A stretch of DNA of 64,000 bases from Epiperipatus broadwayi (Eukaryota; Onychophora; Udeonychophora; Euonychophora; Peripatidae), in assembly GCA_028023455.1 (NCBI GenBank), contig JAQFVV010013352.1, positions 64,001-128,000 on the forward strand, written 5' to 3'. Under the pieces are notes generated by a model, which was given only the letters and a program-made list of their open reading frames with translations, made no database searches and had not been told where the DNA came from. Position numbers and translations under genes: made by a program. Positions 37,817 through 50,819 of the stretch are shown in pieces; positions within the stretch are counted from its first letter, which is position 1; every line of letters begins with the position of its first letter.

Positions 37817-40800
37817 ATCTCTGGGGTGAACTTGGGATTATGCCATTTATCAGCATCAACCCCAGTTAAAATATAAAATTAAATACAAAATCACAGATAA
37901 TATGAATAACTATGAGTATAAGCATGAACATGAGAGAGTCAACACAAAACTAACTATAAGTTTAGCCAGCATTACAGAAAATAATAATAATAATTCATCA
38001 TCATGAATAATCAAAATTAAACCAACAGTCAACCTTGTGATTGGATTTGAAATGGGTCTACTATAGACCAGGCTAATTCTTTAGCCCTTGCCATACTTAG
38101 GGCTAGAATACAATATAATAACTTGGATAAACATACTTAAACATGCTAATCCATTAGAATATATAAGAATAAGGACAATAATGCTGTGATACTAAAATAT
38201 GTTGATTATTATCAATGTACTGGCCACTTAGTACCATTAATGTACTGGCCAACTATAAACTTAATTTCTAAATAATAATTAAAATGAAATGTACTGCATA
38301 GGCATTAAAGAATATACCCTTTGAATGATACAACATTAGAGACATAACAAAATCATCATCAACTGGATGTCCATAAACACTAAAGATAAACCCTTTTTAT
38401 ATAACAAATCACTCAGTACAAATCCAGATTAGTGAGCAAAAGCTCTATAACCATGCTGTGAGCATGAGATATAATACAAACATAATATTCTAAGATTATT
38501 TTAGGATTGAATAAATTCTCTGGAAGAACTTTAACAATAAATTATCAATTTATTAATAACATTTAAATTAAAATGAAATTAAGGTCAGTAGAATATGGCT
38601 ATACATATAAATTAAGGCTTCTGATTTTGATTAATACCAAAAAGAATCACATTGTGATTTACAAATATCTCAATACATAAAATACCTATATATTTACACA
38701 TAGACATGCCAGCATAATATAAAATTAACATATTTAAATTATCATAAACCTATAAATGAAATTCCTTTTTATAATACATAATAATTAATTTAACAATTTA
38801 CAGATATTTTTAGATGTTTACATGACACATATCTATGTAAATAAGCACAGACATACTGTATAAAACATTCTATTCATTTTTAAAGATACATAAATAATCA
38901 ATTTAATATGGATTTAGGTGCCTATTCAAATGTGAGCACACACAAGTGCTTATATCCTAATGATATTCCATTAGTTAATAAATAAAATTATTCCCATAAA
39001 TTATTTTCACAAGACATAATTTATTCAATGTCAATGATATTTACAAAATTCACATGTATGTGTGTATATAGAAAAAAAACATATGTATCAAAGTTATTAA
39101 TTAATTCATTATTTCTAATGGTAAAAAAATGTTTTTCTTTAAAAAAAATATCATGAGATTCAGTTTTGAAAGTTCTTTTTCAAAAAATAATCATTTTTTT
39201 GGTTCTTTATTGACAATAAGACAGTCTATGGTTTTAGAAGGGACCAGCTTACCAATAGACTATAGTGCTATATATGCAGGTTTTTCAATGTACAAATTAG
39301 CATAGACAAAAGTACTACTGTGTTATGTATATAACAATCTTACAGATATTATCTCATTTTAAAGGTAAATAATTTTTGAGTAAATTGTTCAACTAAAACT
39401 AGCATTGGTGGTCAAGAGGTCAGTGCAACTGCCTCACAAGCAGTTGCCCGGGTTGTGGGTTCATGTCCCGGCCGATGCTATGACTCTTGAAAAAAAAACT
39501 AGAATAATGAAAGAAAACAATCTTTAATGAAAATGATGCTTGTTAAAATCTCTAATTTAAATGTAAAGCATCTAAAAACAAAGGATTGTTCATGAATGAC
39601 TTTATTTTGAAATTTTAAAAAAAGTAAACTCAGAAAATCTTATTGTAAATGAAAAAAACAAAAAGCCAAGGGGAATTTCTTTTATTAAAAGAACTTTTAA
39701 AACTGAATCTCAAGATTTTTTTTACCATTAGAAATAATGACTTAATTAATAATTTTGATCCATAGTATCTGTTTTATATATATGCATACATACATATGAA
39801 TTTTATGTATATTTTTGACATTGGATTACTTCTGACTTGTGAAAATATTTTATGGGGATGTTTATTTATTAACTAATGGAATATTATTAGAATAAAAATG
39901 CATGTGTGTGCTCACATGTCAATGGGTATCCAAAAGTATATTAAATTGATTATTTATGTATATCATTAAAATTAATATAATATTTTATACAGCATGTCTG
40001 TGCTTATTTATATAGATATGTGCCACATAAATATCTACAAATTTCTGTAAATTGTTAAATTAATTATTAGGTCTTACAAAAATAAATATCATTTATAGGT
40101 TTATAACAATTTAAATATGTTCATTTTACATTAGGCTGGCATGTCTGTGTGTGAATATATAGGTCTTTTATATATTGAAATATTTATAAATCACAATATG
40201 ATAGCATATTTCTTTTTGGCATTAATCAAAATCAGAAAAGTTAATTTATATGTATAGCCATATTTTAATGATCTTAATTTCATTTTCATGTAATTGATAT
40301 TAATAAATTGATAATTCATTGTTAATATTCTTCCAGTGAATTTATTCAATCATAAAATAGTCTTAGAATATTATATGTTTGTATTATATCTCTTTCTCAC
40401 AGTACATTTATGGAGCCTTTGTTCACTAAGCTGGATTTGTACTGAATGGTCTGTTATATAAAAAGGGTTTATATTTACTGCTTATGGACATCCAGATGAT
40501 GATGATTTCACTACTTCTCAAATGCTGTCTGATGCAAAGGGTGTATCCTTTAAGGTCCACACAGTACATTTCATTTTAATTATTTATTTAGAAATCAAGT
40601 TTAAAATTGGCCAGCACACTAATGGTACTTAATGTCCAGGGCATTGGTGATGATTGACATATGTTAGTATCCCAGCATTATTGTTTTTATTGTTATATAT
40701 TCTGATGGATTAGCACTTTTAAGTATATGCATCCAAATTATTATGTTGTATTGTTGCCCTAAGTTTGACAAGGGCTGAATAATTTGCCTAGTCTATAGCA

Positions 40801-41060
40801 GGCCCACTTCAAATTCAGTCATAGGGTTGACTGTTTATTTTATTTCTGATCATTCATGATGATGAATAAATATTATTTTTGTCTTTAATGCTGGGTTAAC
40901 TTATAGTTAGTTCTATGTTGATCTCTCATGTCATTATAACATGCTCATGCTCACACTTATAGTTATTCATATTATTTATAAATTTGTATCTAAATTTTAT
41001 ATTTTAACTGGGGTTGATGATGGTGAGTGCTATCATGCCAGGTTCACCCCAGAGATTGTT
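37817..41060. mobile_element. Giant inverted repeat (foldback) of about 3.2 kb
   Basis: The left arm (37817 to about 39220) and right arm (about 39650 to 41060) are reverse complements with scattered mismatches and small indels. The outer ends are TCTCTGGGGTGAAC and GTTCACCCCAGAGA. Further pairs include ATCAACCCCAGTTAAAATAT with ATATTTTAACTGGGGTTGAT, and ATGTGAGCACACAC with GTGTGTGCTCACAT. The 430-bp loop holds a tRNA-Val-like sequence. No long coding frame exists. It may be a foldback transposon with very long TIRs or an inverted duplication around the tRNA-like sequence. It lies within an intron of the minus-strand gene. Confidence 0.85.
39402..39479 (+). tRNA. tRNA-Val(CAC)-like sequence, probably pseudogene or SINE head
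   Basis: Acceptor halves GCATTGG and CCGATGC pair over 7 bp. Box A is TGGTCAAGAGG. The anticodon arm has stem ACTGC/GCAGT around loop CTCACAA, anticodon CAC (Val). The T arm is weak: only four pairs flank TTCATGT, and box B (GGTTCATGTCC) is imperfect. At 78 nt it is slightly long. No T-run terminator follows; the downstream bases are A-rich. It sits in the loop of the giant foldback. A functional tRNA gene is possible but a tRNA-derived relic is more likely. Confidence 0.5.
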
Positions 41061-42315
41061 TACGAGAAACTAATCTTGTAAATTGCTTCAGGCCATATTT
41101 ACATTAGCTGCTAATATAATGTTGTATTTTTGAAAATAAAGTATTTTAAGTCAAAATAAGTTATTTATTTAGTGTAAATTATTTAAAAAATATCTAAAAA
41201 CCATAATAAATTTGAAAATAAACACTTTTTTGTCATTGGAACTACAATGTCATAAAATACAGAATGTTTTACAGTCTTGACAACATACAATGGCTGAACA
41301 TGTCAGGGCAGGGCTTATGTCTTTGTAAGAGTGGGGATTTCGAATTTACTGCCTTTTAGTGCAAATTTTTCTGGTGAAAAAATTATTATAATAAAATATA
41401 CTGTTTTTTCACAATTTAATGTCTAATACTTATGAGAAAATTCACCAGGGGACGAATTGGCCAAATGACAATTTTCTATTGTCCTGAAATAGATTAAGGT
41501 TAAGCTTTTTTTTGTTTAAAGTGCATTATTTACTTATTTTCATTAAATTTTATAAAATAGTATATTTTCTTTTCTTTTTGCCAGAGTTTGTAGTAAATAT
41601 CCAGATTAGTGATTCAATTAACATTATGCTCAATGTTGTGGCAACTTTTTGATTTTAATTTAGAGTATTTGATTTTTGAATGTTTACTTAATTTAGAGAG
41701 ACAGAATCTATTTATTTTACTAAAACAAATCTCATAATTTTATGGGGTTCAAATGAAAAGGACGAATATCCTCTTGTACAACGTTTTAACCTAGTCAGTT
41801 TTTTAACCATTCAACATATATATAATTTTCTTATCTGCAGACCACAGAAAGTAAAACTAATTTAAAGGTGATTCTCCTGTAAACACTAGCATCTTTTATC
41901 AACAATTTGTTATATTTAAAAACAGATTATTATTGTAAAATAAAACAAATAATACAGACAATTTTTTAATATTAAAGGGTTTTAAGAAAAATAATAATAT
42001 TGTTTTTTCAACCACAATAGAGGTTTGTTATGAGTGGAAGAAGATTCAGAAATCCTTTGTTATAAAAAATAAGATTGATTTAAATAATTATTGGACTTCC
42101 ACCCCCATGCTTTTATTTCCAGTAACTTAAGACCTATATTAAACAAGGAAATTTGATGGAAAGCTTAAAGTTAATATACACATAATAAAAAAATGTTTAA
42201 TGTTTGTGGTAAAGTATCAGAGGTCAAAGGATTAGAAAAAATAATCATATATATATATCAGGGATACCTTGATAAAATTAACTTACAAAATCAAATAAAT
42301 ATTTAAGACTCTTAC

Positions 42316-42374
42316 CTTCTATTCGTCCACTTGTAAGTTGAAAGGCATTATTCTCATGACTGTCTTTTTTATGA
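42316..42374 (-). CDS. Exon candidate: 59-bp exon upstream of Ig1
   Basis: Minus strand. The donor AGAAG|GTAAGAG is strong; the acceptor ATATAAATAG is AT-rich with a weak pyrimidine tract. It encodes HKKDSHENNAFQLTSGRIE flanked by split codons. It enters in phase 2 and leaves in phase 1, the combination needed to join the 140-bp exon above (ending phase 2) to the Ig1 exon (starting phase 1). Joined to Ig1 it gives RIE then ENLMDIL, comparable to the short segment before MDLILIN in Tie2. The small size and lack of a domain keep confidence moderate. Confidence 0.5.
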
Positions 42375-42549
42375 CTATTTATATATATTAAATGATATTA
42401 AAATGCGAATTATATTCACAATAAGGCATGATTTTTTTAAAATTTTATAATGAGCATATATAATAATTATATTTAATAATAAATTTTAATCTAGCTCAAA
42501 AAAATCTTTTTAAGCAATTACAGATATAATATCCATATTAATCATTATG

Positions 42550-43031
42550 TATCAATTCAGTTAGATTATTCCAGCAGAAATACCTGTGAAACAAACTTGA
42601 AAATCAGAATAAGGCAGCATAGTTAAAAGCTAAGTTTTTATTTATAAGATACAAATATATTAAGTATATTAAAATTCAGATTAATGTAAACTAGAAATGC
42701 TAAATTAAATCAACAAAGATTTTAATAGCTAGTAAACAAACCTATTATGCATTTCATATACAAAGTAATATTAATATAATAATCATTTTAAACTTTGAAA
42801 GTTCTAAAAGTATTCCAAATATGGAATAGAACTAGTAGCATATTGCTAACTGATAATCAAATACAGAAAATAAAACTCATTAGTATTACATAACATTAGT
42901 TTATTTTATCCATGCTACCCATAAAATATTCTGAATTAAGTAGCATAAGTAAAATATAACATCTTAAGCTATAAGTCACAGAGATGTTAATTATAAGATG
43001 TTAAATATGTAGAAATTCAAACTAACTGATT
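42550..43031 (+). repeat. Dispersed repeat copy left of the gypsy element
   Basis: Shares AGATTTTAATAGCTA, AATAATCATTTTAAA, AGTTCTAAAAG/ACTTCCAAAAC-type and GAACTAGT.GCATATTGCTA-like blocks, in the same order, with 47894-48545 on the other side of the gypsy element. Confidence 0.6.
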
Positions 43032-43466
43032 TGTTCATCAGGAGATTTAATCTCAGCCATGTCAATGAAAATAAATAAATACACACACACACACTATATA
43101 TATATCAGCAAGTTTATTTCTGTCAATGAAAATAAATAAATACACACACACACACTATATATATATCAGCAAGTTTATTTCTGTTTGCTGGGGCACTAAT
43201 TCAAATAAATAACAAATACAATACTTTACATGCAATCCAGTGGCCGTTTCCTATTTCCAACTGTAATCAAATGCTGTGCACTAAGAATCTCAGACTTATT
43301 TTATTAGCTACACTAATTTACATAATTTCAATTAAAAGTTTTTTAACAATACATGTTTTTTATAAAGTAATCTTTCTGTGAAAAAAATATTAGTATTGTA
43401 GATCCAATTTACATAGTTAATTAAACATTACTTACCATAATTTTACATATGTGTACCATCAATGCA
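43032..43466 (-). repeat. 3' LTR of the gypsy element
   Basis: Matches 47381-47893 through ATGAAAATAAATAAAT, ATATATATATCAGCAAG, TTTATTTCTGTTTGCTG, TGTGCACTAAGAATCTC and ACCATCAATGCA/ACCGTCAGTGGACA. It contains its own 61-bp tandem duplication (43062-43122 and 43123-43183) absent from the other LTR. It also has deletions relative to it. Confidence 0.8.
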
Positions 43467-44750
43467 CCTCCCCTCACTCTAGAAAATAATCTCTATATCT
43501 GGCATGCTTTCTATGATTTTTTTGTCTTTAGGGAGTAGAAATATTTCTATTTGATCAGGAGTGGAATTTCCATCTATTTTATTCTTCAGGTCTAGATTAC
43601 TGTTTTTCTTTACTAGGGTTAGCAATATCTTGATCTGCCTTAATTTTATTTCCTGTATTTTACTCAATAGGCAATATATCATTCTGCTTAATAAAGATGT
43701 AATTGTCACTTTCATCATTTGTCAAAAATTCCAATTTAGGATTGGTTGCTACAGGTTTTTTTATTTATCATGATCGATGTATTAGAAAATTTATTATGTA
43801 AATGATTTATATGTCTCCTGACATGCAATCCATTTTCAAGTTTAATCACTTGTATTACTTTAGATACTTTTTAAACTATGGTGCCAGGTATCCATTTTTT
43901 AATGCATGTCAAACCCATACAACTTTTTCCACTCCAAATTTTTTAAAGTTTGCATTGCATGTTTTTTCATTAGAAATACTTATTTCTAATTTTTTTTACA
44001 AGTAAAAGCTTAGATAATTAGGTATAATATTTTTTACCAAACAGCAACTCTGCAGGTGTTTTAAAGTTTGTCACACTAGGGTTAAAATGCTGGTAGTACA
44101 TAATTACTATCAGCAAATCTTCAACATCTTTTATCTTTACTTTCTTCAAGGCAATTTTTAAACTTTGGACTGCCTTTTCTGCAAGTTAATTAGAGGCTAG
44201 CTGGTACACTAGAGTAAGATTATGATGAATGCCTTTATCAATTAAAATTTTTTCAAAATCTACAAAAGTGAAACCTGTCAGATTATTGGATACCTGGATC
44301 TATGGATATCCATAAGTAGCAAATACTTCCTATAAGGCTATTATAGTAAATGTAGTACTCATAGTTTTCACACATTTATATTTATCCCACTAGGAGTATT
44401 AATATTAGATGTTTATTCATAGGCCCTGTCCTAATTTATATGAATACATTCCAATGATTTATTGGCCTCTATTCATTTTATAAATTTTTCTCAGTAAATA
44501 AGACAAAGATTAACAATCATAGCAGGTTTTTATTGTATATTTAATTTCACCATTTATTTTAGGCTACTATGAATATGAACATGTGGACACCAACATCCAT
44601 ACTACTCCTGGATGTTAATTATGTAACAATTTTAACATTTGTTTTTATCCTTCTTCTGGTATGAGCATTCAATCAATCATCATTATACATTCATTAGAGA
44701 TTTACAAATTCTGATGAGTATTCCAAAATGCCATAGCAACAAAACTTGAT
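43463..44750 (-). pseudogene. Gypsy integrase relic
   Basis: Read on the minus strand, pieces such as LAEKAVQSLKIALKK, FNPSVTNFKTPAELLFGKK and VIKLENGLHVRRHINHL are recognisable as the end of the catalytic core and the C-terminal region of gypsy integrases. Several stops and frame changes interrupt them. The catalytic D,D-35-E residues could not all be confirmed. Confidence 0.7.
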
Positions 44751-44849
44751 CAATGTTTTGGCTATCCTTCTTGGATTCAATTTTTCAGCTTACTATATCC
44801 AGGATTTTTATTTGTCTATTCATAATATTTATTGCACCAAAATATTTCC

Positions 44850-46200
44850 TTCAGTAAGCTGCCACTGAAATCTCTGTGTCTCACAGGTAATCATGATAAT
44901 ACATCAGCATGCATTATATCTTCTTTGGCTTATAAATCAATTCATAGTCATGGGCTTCTAATACATTAATCCACCTTAAATGTCTCTAGCTTGTGTATTT
45001 TTATTCTTTCTGAAAATTCTAAGTAAAGTGTGGTGATCAGTGAATAATGTAAAACTATGTCTTTATATGTATTGATGGAATTTTCTTTATTGCAAATATT
45101 ATTTCTTATCTAATTGACTAAAAAAATTTTCAACTGATGATAAAGTTCAGGCATAAGAGATCATACATTTACCTTCACTATACCAATGCCAGATGACAGC
45201 ACCAACTACTAAATCTTAAGCCTCTATAGTAATTGTGACTTCCAGATCACTCCAGTAATGCATTAAGAGTTTCTCTGACATCAATAAATTCTTGGCTTTT
45301 TAGAATGTTACTTTATGCTTTTCAGTCTATTTCCAATGTTTTTCCTTATGCAATAAATCAAATAATAATGTAATGCATGCGATTTACCATGTAAAAACTT
45401 TCATAAAATTAATCAGTCCCAGAAAATCTTGTAAATCTTTCAAATTCTTTGGAGTAAAAGCTTTCATTTATCACTCTCATTTTTTCAGAATTGTGGTACT
45501 TTCAATCTTATTTATAACATGCCATAGAAATGTAATTTCCAAAGCTGCACAAATGCACATGGTAGTATTTAATCTAGCTCATATTTTATTTAGCTTTAAG
45601 CACACTTCCATAACTTGTTTTTAAGCTCTTCTTCTGACTGAGTAGTAATTAGAATATCATCTAAATAAGGAATAACTCCACCTATATTTTGCAATAATAC
45701 ATCCATATTTATTTGAAAGATGTTTGGAGCCACTGTTATTCCATATAGTAATGCATTGCATTTAAACATATTGACATGGCTACATAATGTTAACTATTCT
45801 ACATTTTTTCTGTGACTGGAATCTGGTTGAATGCAGAGTTTGTCAGTCTTTGTCAAGAATGAGGCTTTCTATAAAAATGCCAACACTTCTTGTATACTTG
45901 GCATGGGATAAGTACCATTATTTATATATATTTACAATAACTTTATAGTATCCACATAGATGATTGCAATTACAACTACAAGAGTAGTCTATGATAAGTC
46001 TTGTACAGGTGAAAACACCCCTTTTAGTATTGTCTCTTTAACCTTTGACTTTAGGGCATAAAAAACTTTTGATGACTTACACACTGCAAATTATACATCT
46101 TTAGGTAATTATACATCTGTTGGTCATGTTCTAATTCAACTACTTCCTTTTTAAACAGCTGAGGAAACTTGGTTCTGACTTCAGTTCTAATTTGACTTTC
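44850..46200 (-). pseudogene. Gypsy reverse transcriptase and RNase H relic
   Basis: Minus-strand pieces include DYKVTIN, LLYGITVAPNIFQINMD and PYLDDILITTQSEEEL (the YLDD box is encoded at about 45651-45670), then a degraded FLGLINF block. An RNase H piece reads FTDHHTLLRIFRK at about 44995-45050. The order and spacing are those of a gypsy pol. Stop codons and frameshifts make it non-functional. Confidence 0.75.
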
Positions 46201-46929
46201 TTATTTATTTTAAGACAAATTCTTTCAATCAAGCAGTAAATTAATGTCTCTCTTTACAACAAACAGTCATAAGACTATTAATTTTGATTTATTTTCACAA
46301 TATCAGAAGCTTTTTGACAAATGTGCATTATGTTTCTACTCATATATCTTATAAACAACATTTCTTTCATCCATTTTTACTTTTTCCTTGGATTTAACAT
46401 TAATTTTATTCTACTGTTTCAAAGGTAGAATTCATAATTCAGTACATCAGTCAACCTCCTAATTGAACTTAATTTCACAAATGAATACATTCAATGTAAT
46501 TTGGCCATTGTTTGACTTGCTTATCTCTACTTTTCTATAAGTTCTGTTCTTCTCTGATTTAAAATTGTCTTTTACATTATTTTCTGCAAACACAGTCTAA
46601 ATGTCCTTTAATTTCATAAATACAACATAATTCTAATTTGACTTTAGTCATCATTTATTTGTATCCCACAGTACTGCAACAATAGCATCTTAATTTCTTG
46701 AAATTTTTTTTAGGTGATTTGCTCTGTATAATGTTTATGGTATTTTTAAATTCATTTTCTACTATTATATATTTCAATGCATAATCTGTTGTTATATCCT
46801 ATGCTATAGATTTTGTTAATAACTGTTGAGTATGTTATATCCACTTTCTTAGTAGGGTTTTCTTATAATAATGGTAAAACATTCCATATAGTAGTTGATT
46901 CAGGAGTATGTCTTCTAAATCTGCTGTAA

Positions 46930-47304
46930 ATTCACAAATTCACAATGTCTGGCAATGTTTGCAATGCCATATTGTAATTTTGGTAACTGTCTTGAGGTAA
47001 ATATTTTCTCATTTGAAAATGCAAAAGAGCTATCCTATTTATTACCAGTGGTTGAAAATATGTAATGAATTTTTCTACTAGTTCACTGTGGTACATTTTC
47101 TGCAATCTTGGAATCACATAATTGCTTAGCAATTTGTAGAACATCGCTACTGGCAAAAGTCAACATTGTTGAAAGTTTATGTTCTTTAATTTTAGTAATT
47201 CTCAGATATTTTCCACATATATATTTCACACTGGAAAAATTACCAACATCAAATTCTTGCAAGTTATGAGTGAGTATTGCCATTTTATTTTTATTTTTCC
47301 ACAC
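46930..47304 (-). pseudogene. Gypsy gag-like relic
   Basis: Two overlapping open pieces directly downstream of the 5' LTR. The first starts MAILTHNLQEFDVGNF and ends near 47083. The second (47156 down to 46932) carries HFQMRKYLPQDSYQNYNMAL, similar in style to the F..R.Q...S...Y...L block of gypsy Gag proteins. A frameshift separates them. Assignment rests on position and this weak motif. Confidence 0.5.
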
Positions 47305-47380
47305 AAATGTATATATATATATATTTTAATTGAACATATTATACGAGTTCTTAAAAAAACTCGACTGAAACCATCTGTTG

Positions 47381-47893
47381 TGTTCACGAGATTACTCTCA
47401 GCTGTATCAGTGAAAATAAATAAATGCGCACAAAATATATATATCAGCAAGTTTATTTCTGTTTGCTGATGCATTAATTTAACAACATAAAAGAAAGAAT
47501 AAAATTAAATTATTGATAATAATTAATCGCATAAACTTTTGTGACTTTCGACAGTTCATTAACCTTCTAATGGTTTTACTTTTGTAATTAAAGTCTACGC
47601 GATTTTTTTTTCATCTGAACTTTAACTTCATTTATATTATCTTCTCCCTTTTTCGAGAAAGCATAATTTTACATTGGGAGCCGTTTTCTTCTCTTGACAG
47701 TAACTGAGTGCCGTGCACTAAGAATCTCCGACTCTTTTTATTTGCAATTTATATTTAAAGTTCTTTTAAGAATACGTTTTTTCCCCTAGAGTAATCCTTC
47801 TGGATAAACTATACCGGTAGTGTCAGTACAATTTATAAGGTTTAATAAAACTTTATTTACACACAATTATAAATATTTTACCGTCAGTGGACA
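47381..47893 (-). repeat. 5' LTR of the gypsy element
   Basis: Counterpart of 43032-43466, about 513 bp, less AT-rich and without the 61-bp internal duplication. Inside it, on the minus strand, a TGGTTTCAGTCGAG stretch a few bases after the LTR end could be a primer-binding site, but the tRNA is not identified. Confidence 0.75.
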
Positions 47894-49120
47894 CATATAA
47901 ACAAGAAGCACAAAACTATTTCAGCAACGATTTTAATAGCTAATAAATTATATTTTATGTAGGCAGCAAGACTAATACAATAATTTAATATTTTTAAAAC
48001 TTCCAAAACATACTATATCAAAAATGGAACCAGTTATCTATCACTAACTGAAATTCAAGTATAAAAAATATTTTTTATAAGTATCATCTAATGTTAGATT
48101 ATTTCAGCAACGCTACTAGCTAAACAAACATAACGCCTGACTAAAATTAATTCAGATAAAAGGTAAACTTTTTGTCTACAGGCCATAACGGTATTTAATA
48201 TACTGAAATTCTTAATAATGTAAACGAAAATCTCAAAACTAAATCAGCAAAATCTTAATAGCTAATATATAAGAATATTTTATATTAAGTATAAAAAGCA
48301 AGATTAAAACAATAATCATTTTACACATTAAAAACTTCCAAAACATACTATATACGAAAAAGAACTAGTTTCACATTGCTAGTGAAAAGTCAAATGAAAC
48401 AAACAGATTTTACTAGTATCAAGATCATTTCAGCACTTTTTGTTTACATAAGCCTTAATTTCAATATACTTAACATCTTTGTGTTTTTTTCGCGAGAAAT
48501 TACATTTGATACTTGATATGTTTAGAGTTTACACTTGCTTCACAGGCAGAACTATTGAAAGAATCTAATGTTAGACTGATTTTATTTATTATATAGTATG
48601 TTTTGTGAGGTTTTAAAGTTTAAAATAATTATTGTATTAATCTTGTTTTTGTATGTAATATAAAATATAATTTATTTTAGCCATAAAGATTTTTACTGCT
48701 TTAGTTTTGAATTTCTTGTTTACATTAGTCTGAATTTCAATATACTTAATATCTTTGTGATCCATAAAAAGTTTAATCTTTTACATATGCTTTTTTTATT
48801 CATACATATTGCTCATTTTACAATGTAGTACTGATGAAATGAATCTAGTATTTGGTGTTAATGGTATTTTATATTTGAATTTTAGCTAGCAATATGCAAC
48901 AGATTTTATTTCATATGTATAGCATAATCAACTTTTATAACAGGTTATGTTTGCCTATATAATAGGGTTTATTATAACACCTAAAAATATAAATCTCAAT
49001 CTATTATGGCTCTGGGTTAACATTTTTTTGCTTATATCAAAATTTTAGACTAGGGTGAAAATAAAAGAAGACAGTTTTTCTCGACATTTGATTGTAGATT
49101 CTCAGGTTTATGTATGCTCT
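47894..49120. repeat. Repeat cluster: two direct and about two inverted copies of one unit
   Basis: AATAGCTAATA...CAATAAT...TTTAAAACTTCCAAAACATACTATAT occurs near 47935-48015 and again near 48250-48355. From about 48560 the same blocks appear reverse-complemented (ATATAGTATGTTTTGTGAGG, AATAATTATTGTATTAATCTTG), with more inverted similarity up to about 49000. The unit is about 330 bp. A further direct copy lies on the other side of the gypsy element. A satellite or foldback origin is likely. Confidence 0.65.
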
Positions 49121-50520
49121 GCTAACTATAAAGTGATTTATATTTATAAATCACCTAGCTATTGACAATTTATAGTTTATTATTTAAATAATAATGTATA
49201 GAAGCAGATTTGTCTGTTTAATGGGATTTATTTAAATATCTAGAAAGATAAAAAATTTAGTAAGTTAAGATCCTGTGTCAGCATTTTTGTTTATATTAAA
49301 ATCTTACATCAGAGTGGGCATTTTTTTACTATAGAGATTACCTCAAAAACAGATTAGTTTCAGTAGTTGTGTATAAGCTTCTAACAAATTATAATATGTT
49401 AGTCAAAATATAATCTGGTTGTGTTGTGATGCCATTTGCATACTTTTTAAATTATTTCAGTTTTGATATTATGTTCTCTCCTGGTTTTATATTTGTAATT
49501 CAATTTATCGATAAATCATTAATTTTTCAGTCTCTTCCAATTCATATAAAACAAATTAAAGTATTATTTGATCTAATCAGTTGCATTTTTTGAATCTCTA
49601 TATATTTCTATATTTCTTCATCAAAATAGAAATCTATTAATGCATAAACTCGATTTTTGAGCAGTTGGTATTTTCTCTTAACTTTTGCAAGTAATCCTGA
49701 CTATTTATCAAGTGTAACATTAATCTTCACAATGTTATTTTTTAATCTTTTATTATAATTTATTAGTATTTTTACACTCAGATATAAAATTAAGAAACAT
49801 TATAATATAACTGGGACATTTTGATGAGCATCACATTTTATTGTTTAAAGAGTAACACGATGATAACCAATGCAACGATAAAACCCATAGAGTGAGCATT
49901 AGATAGATACTTGCTTAATTTCATTGAGGTATCATAAAGAAATCAGTCTCCTTTAATTTAAAACAAATATTTTTCTATATTAAATGCTATCATTTTTTTT
50001 TTTAAATTATAAAACAATAACTTAGAGCTTACTTAAAGAGTGAATAATAGACAAATTAATGTAACATTGGATAAATATATTTTTGCATTAAATTTTTATT
50101 GTATAAATAAATACTAATTAGTCAGACATTATGCTTTGTGTTAAATTATAGAATAAAATGGACTCAAAAATGTCTGATGTCGTAAGATAAATATAAAAAA
50201 TAAACATTTTACTAATAATTATGCCAAAATGTTAAATTAAATAAAACATTTTGTTCAAGTGAATTAATTTAAGAAAATATAGCATGAAATTAACATTGGA
50301 AATAAAAATTCTGATCATATCAATTAGCTTATAAAGGAATCATTATGGATATAAAATGAAGAAAATTAATGGATTGTCTAAACAGGAAAAATAAAATTTG
50401 AAATAACTTTGGAATGATATAAATTATTTTTTAAACTAATGCAATCAAAATAGTAGATGAATACAAAATTATAGAGCAGCACATATTTAGGAAGTTTGTT
50501 TATTGACTACACAAATAAAC
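49120..50520. other. AT-rich stretch, nothing recognised
   Basis: No exon, RNA gene or transposon motif. A small hairpin (GTGATTTATA-TT-TATAAATCAC) lies near 49134. Confidence 0.4.
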
Positions 50521-50670
50521 TCATATCCTGTGAGATTCAGATCAATAATAAAGAAAGAGAAGGAAGAATGATAGAAAGGCTCAAGGGCTTAGAGATTTTT
50601 AGATCAAGCTAAGCATCTCATCTCAGATGCTCAAAAGACACATGGCTTCTCAAAAATAATAACTATTATT

Positions 50671-50819
<149 letters not shown>

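Larger units (their letters stand above)
43032..47893 (-). mobile_element. Degraded Ty3/gypsy LTR retrotransposon with both LTRs
   Basis: Minus-strand element of about 4.86 kb. The 5' LTR is at 47381-47893 and the 3' LTR at 43032-43466; both begin TG and end CA read on the minus strand. A purine tract (AGAGTGAGGGGAGG) lies directly inside the 3' LTR. Between them, in 5'-3' order, are gag-like sequence, RT, RNase H and integrase relics, all broken by stops and frameshifts. The integrase reading (LAEKAVQSLK...TPAELLFGKK) fits gypsy elements of the K02A2.6-like type. LTRs have diverged substantially, so the insertion is old. No target-site duplication is visible. Confidence 0.85.

Noticed and set aside
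43561-44005. Plus-strand open frames in the gypsy region
   Set aside because: The integrase signal is on the minus strand; these are antisense shadows.
44690-44760. Hammerhead ribozyme core (CTGATGAG) near Penelope/gypsy sequence
   Set aside because: A CTGATGAG string occurs, but no matching GAAA-helix arrangement was found at a suitable distance.
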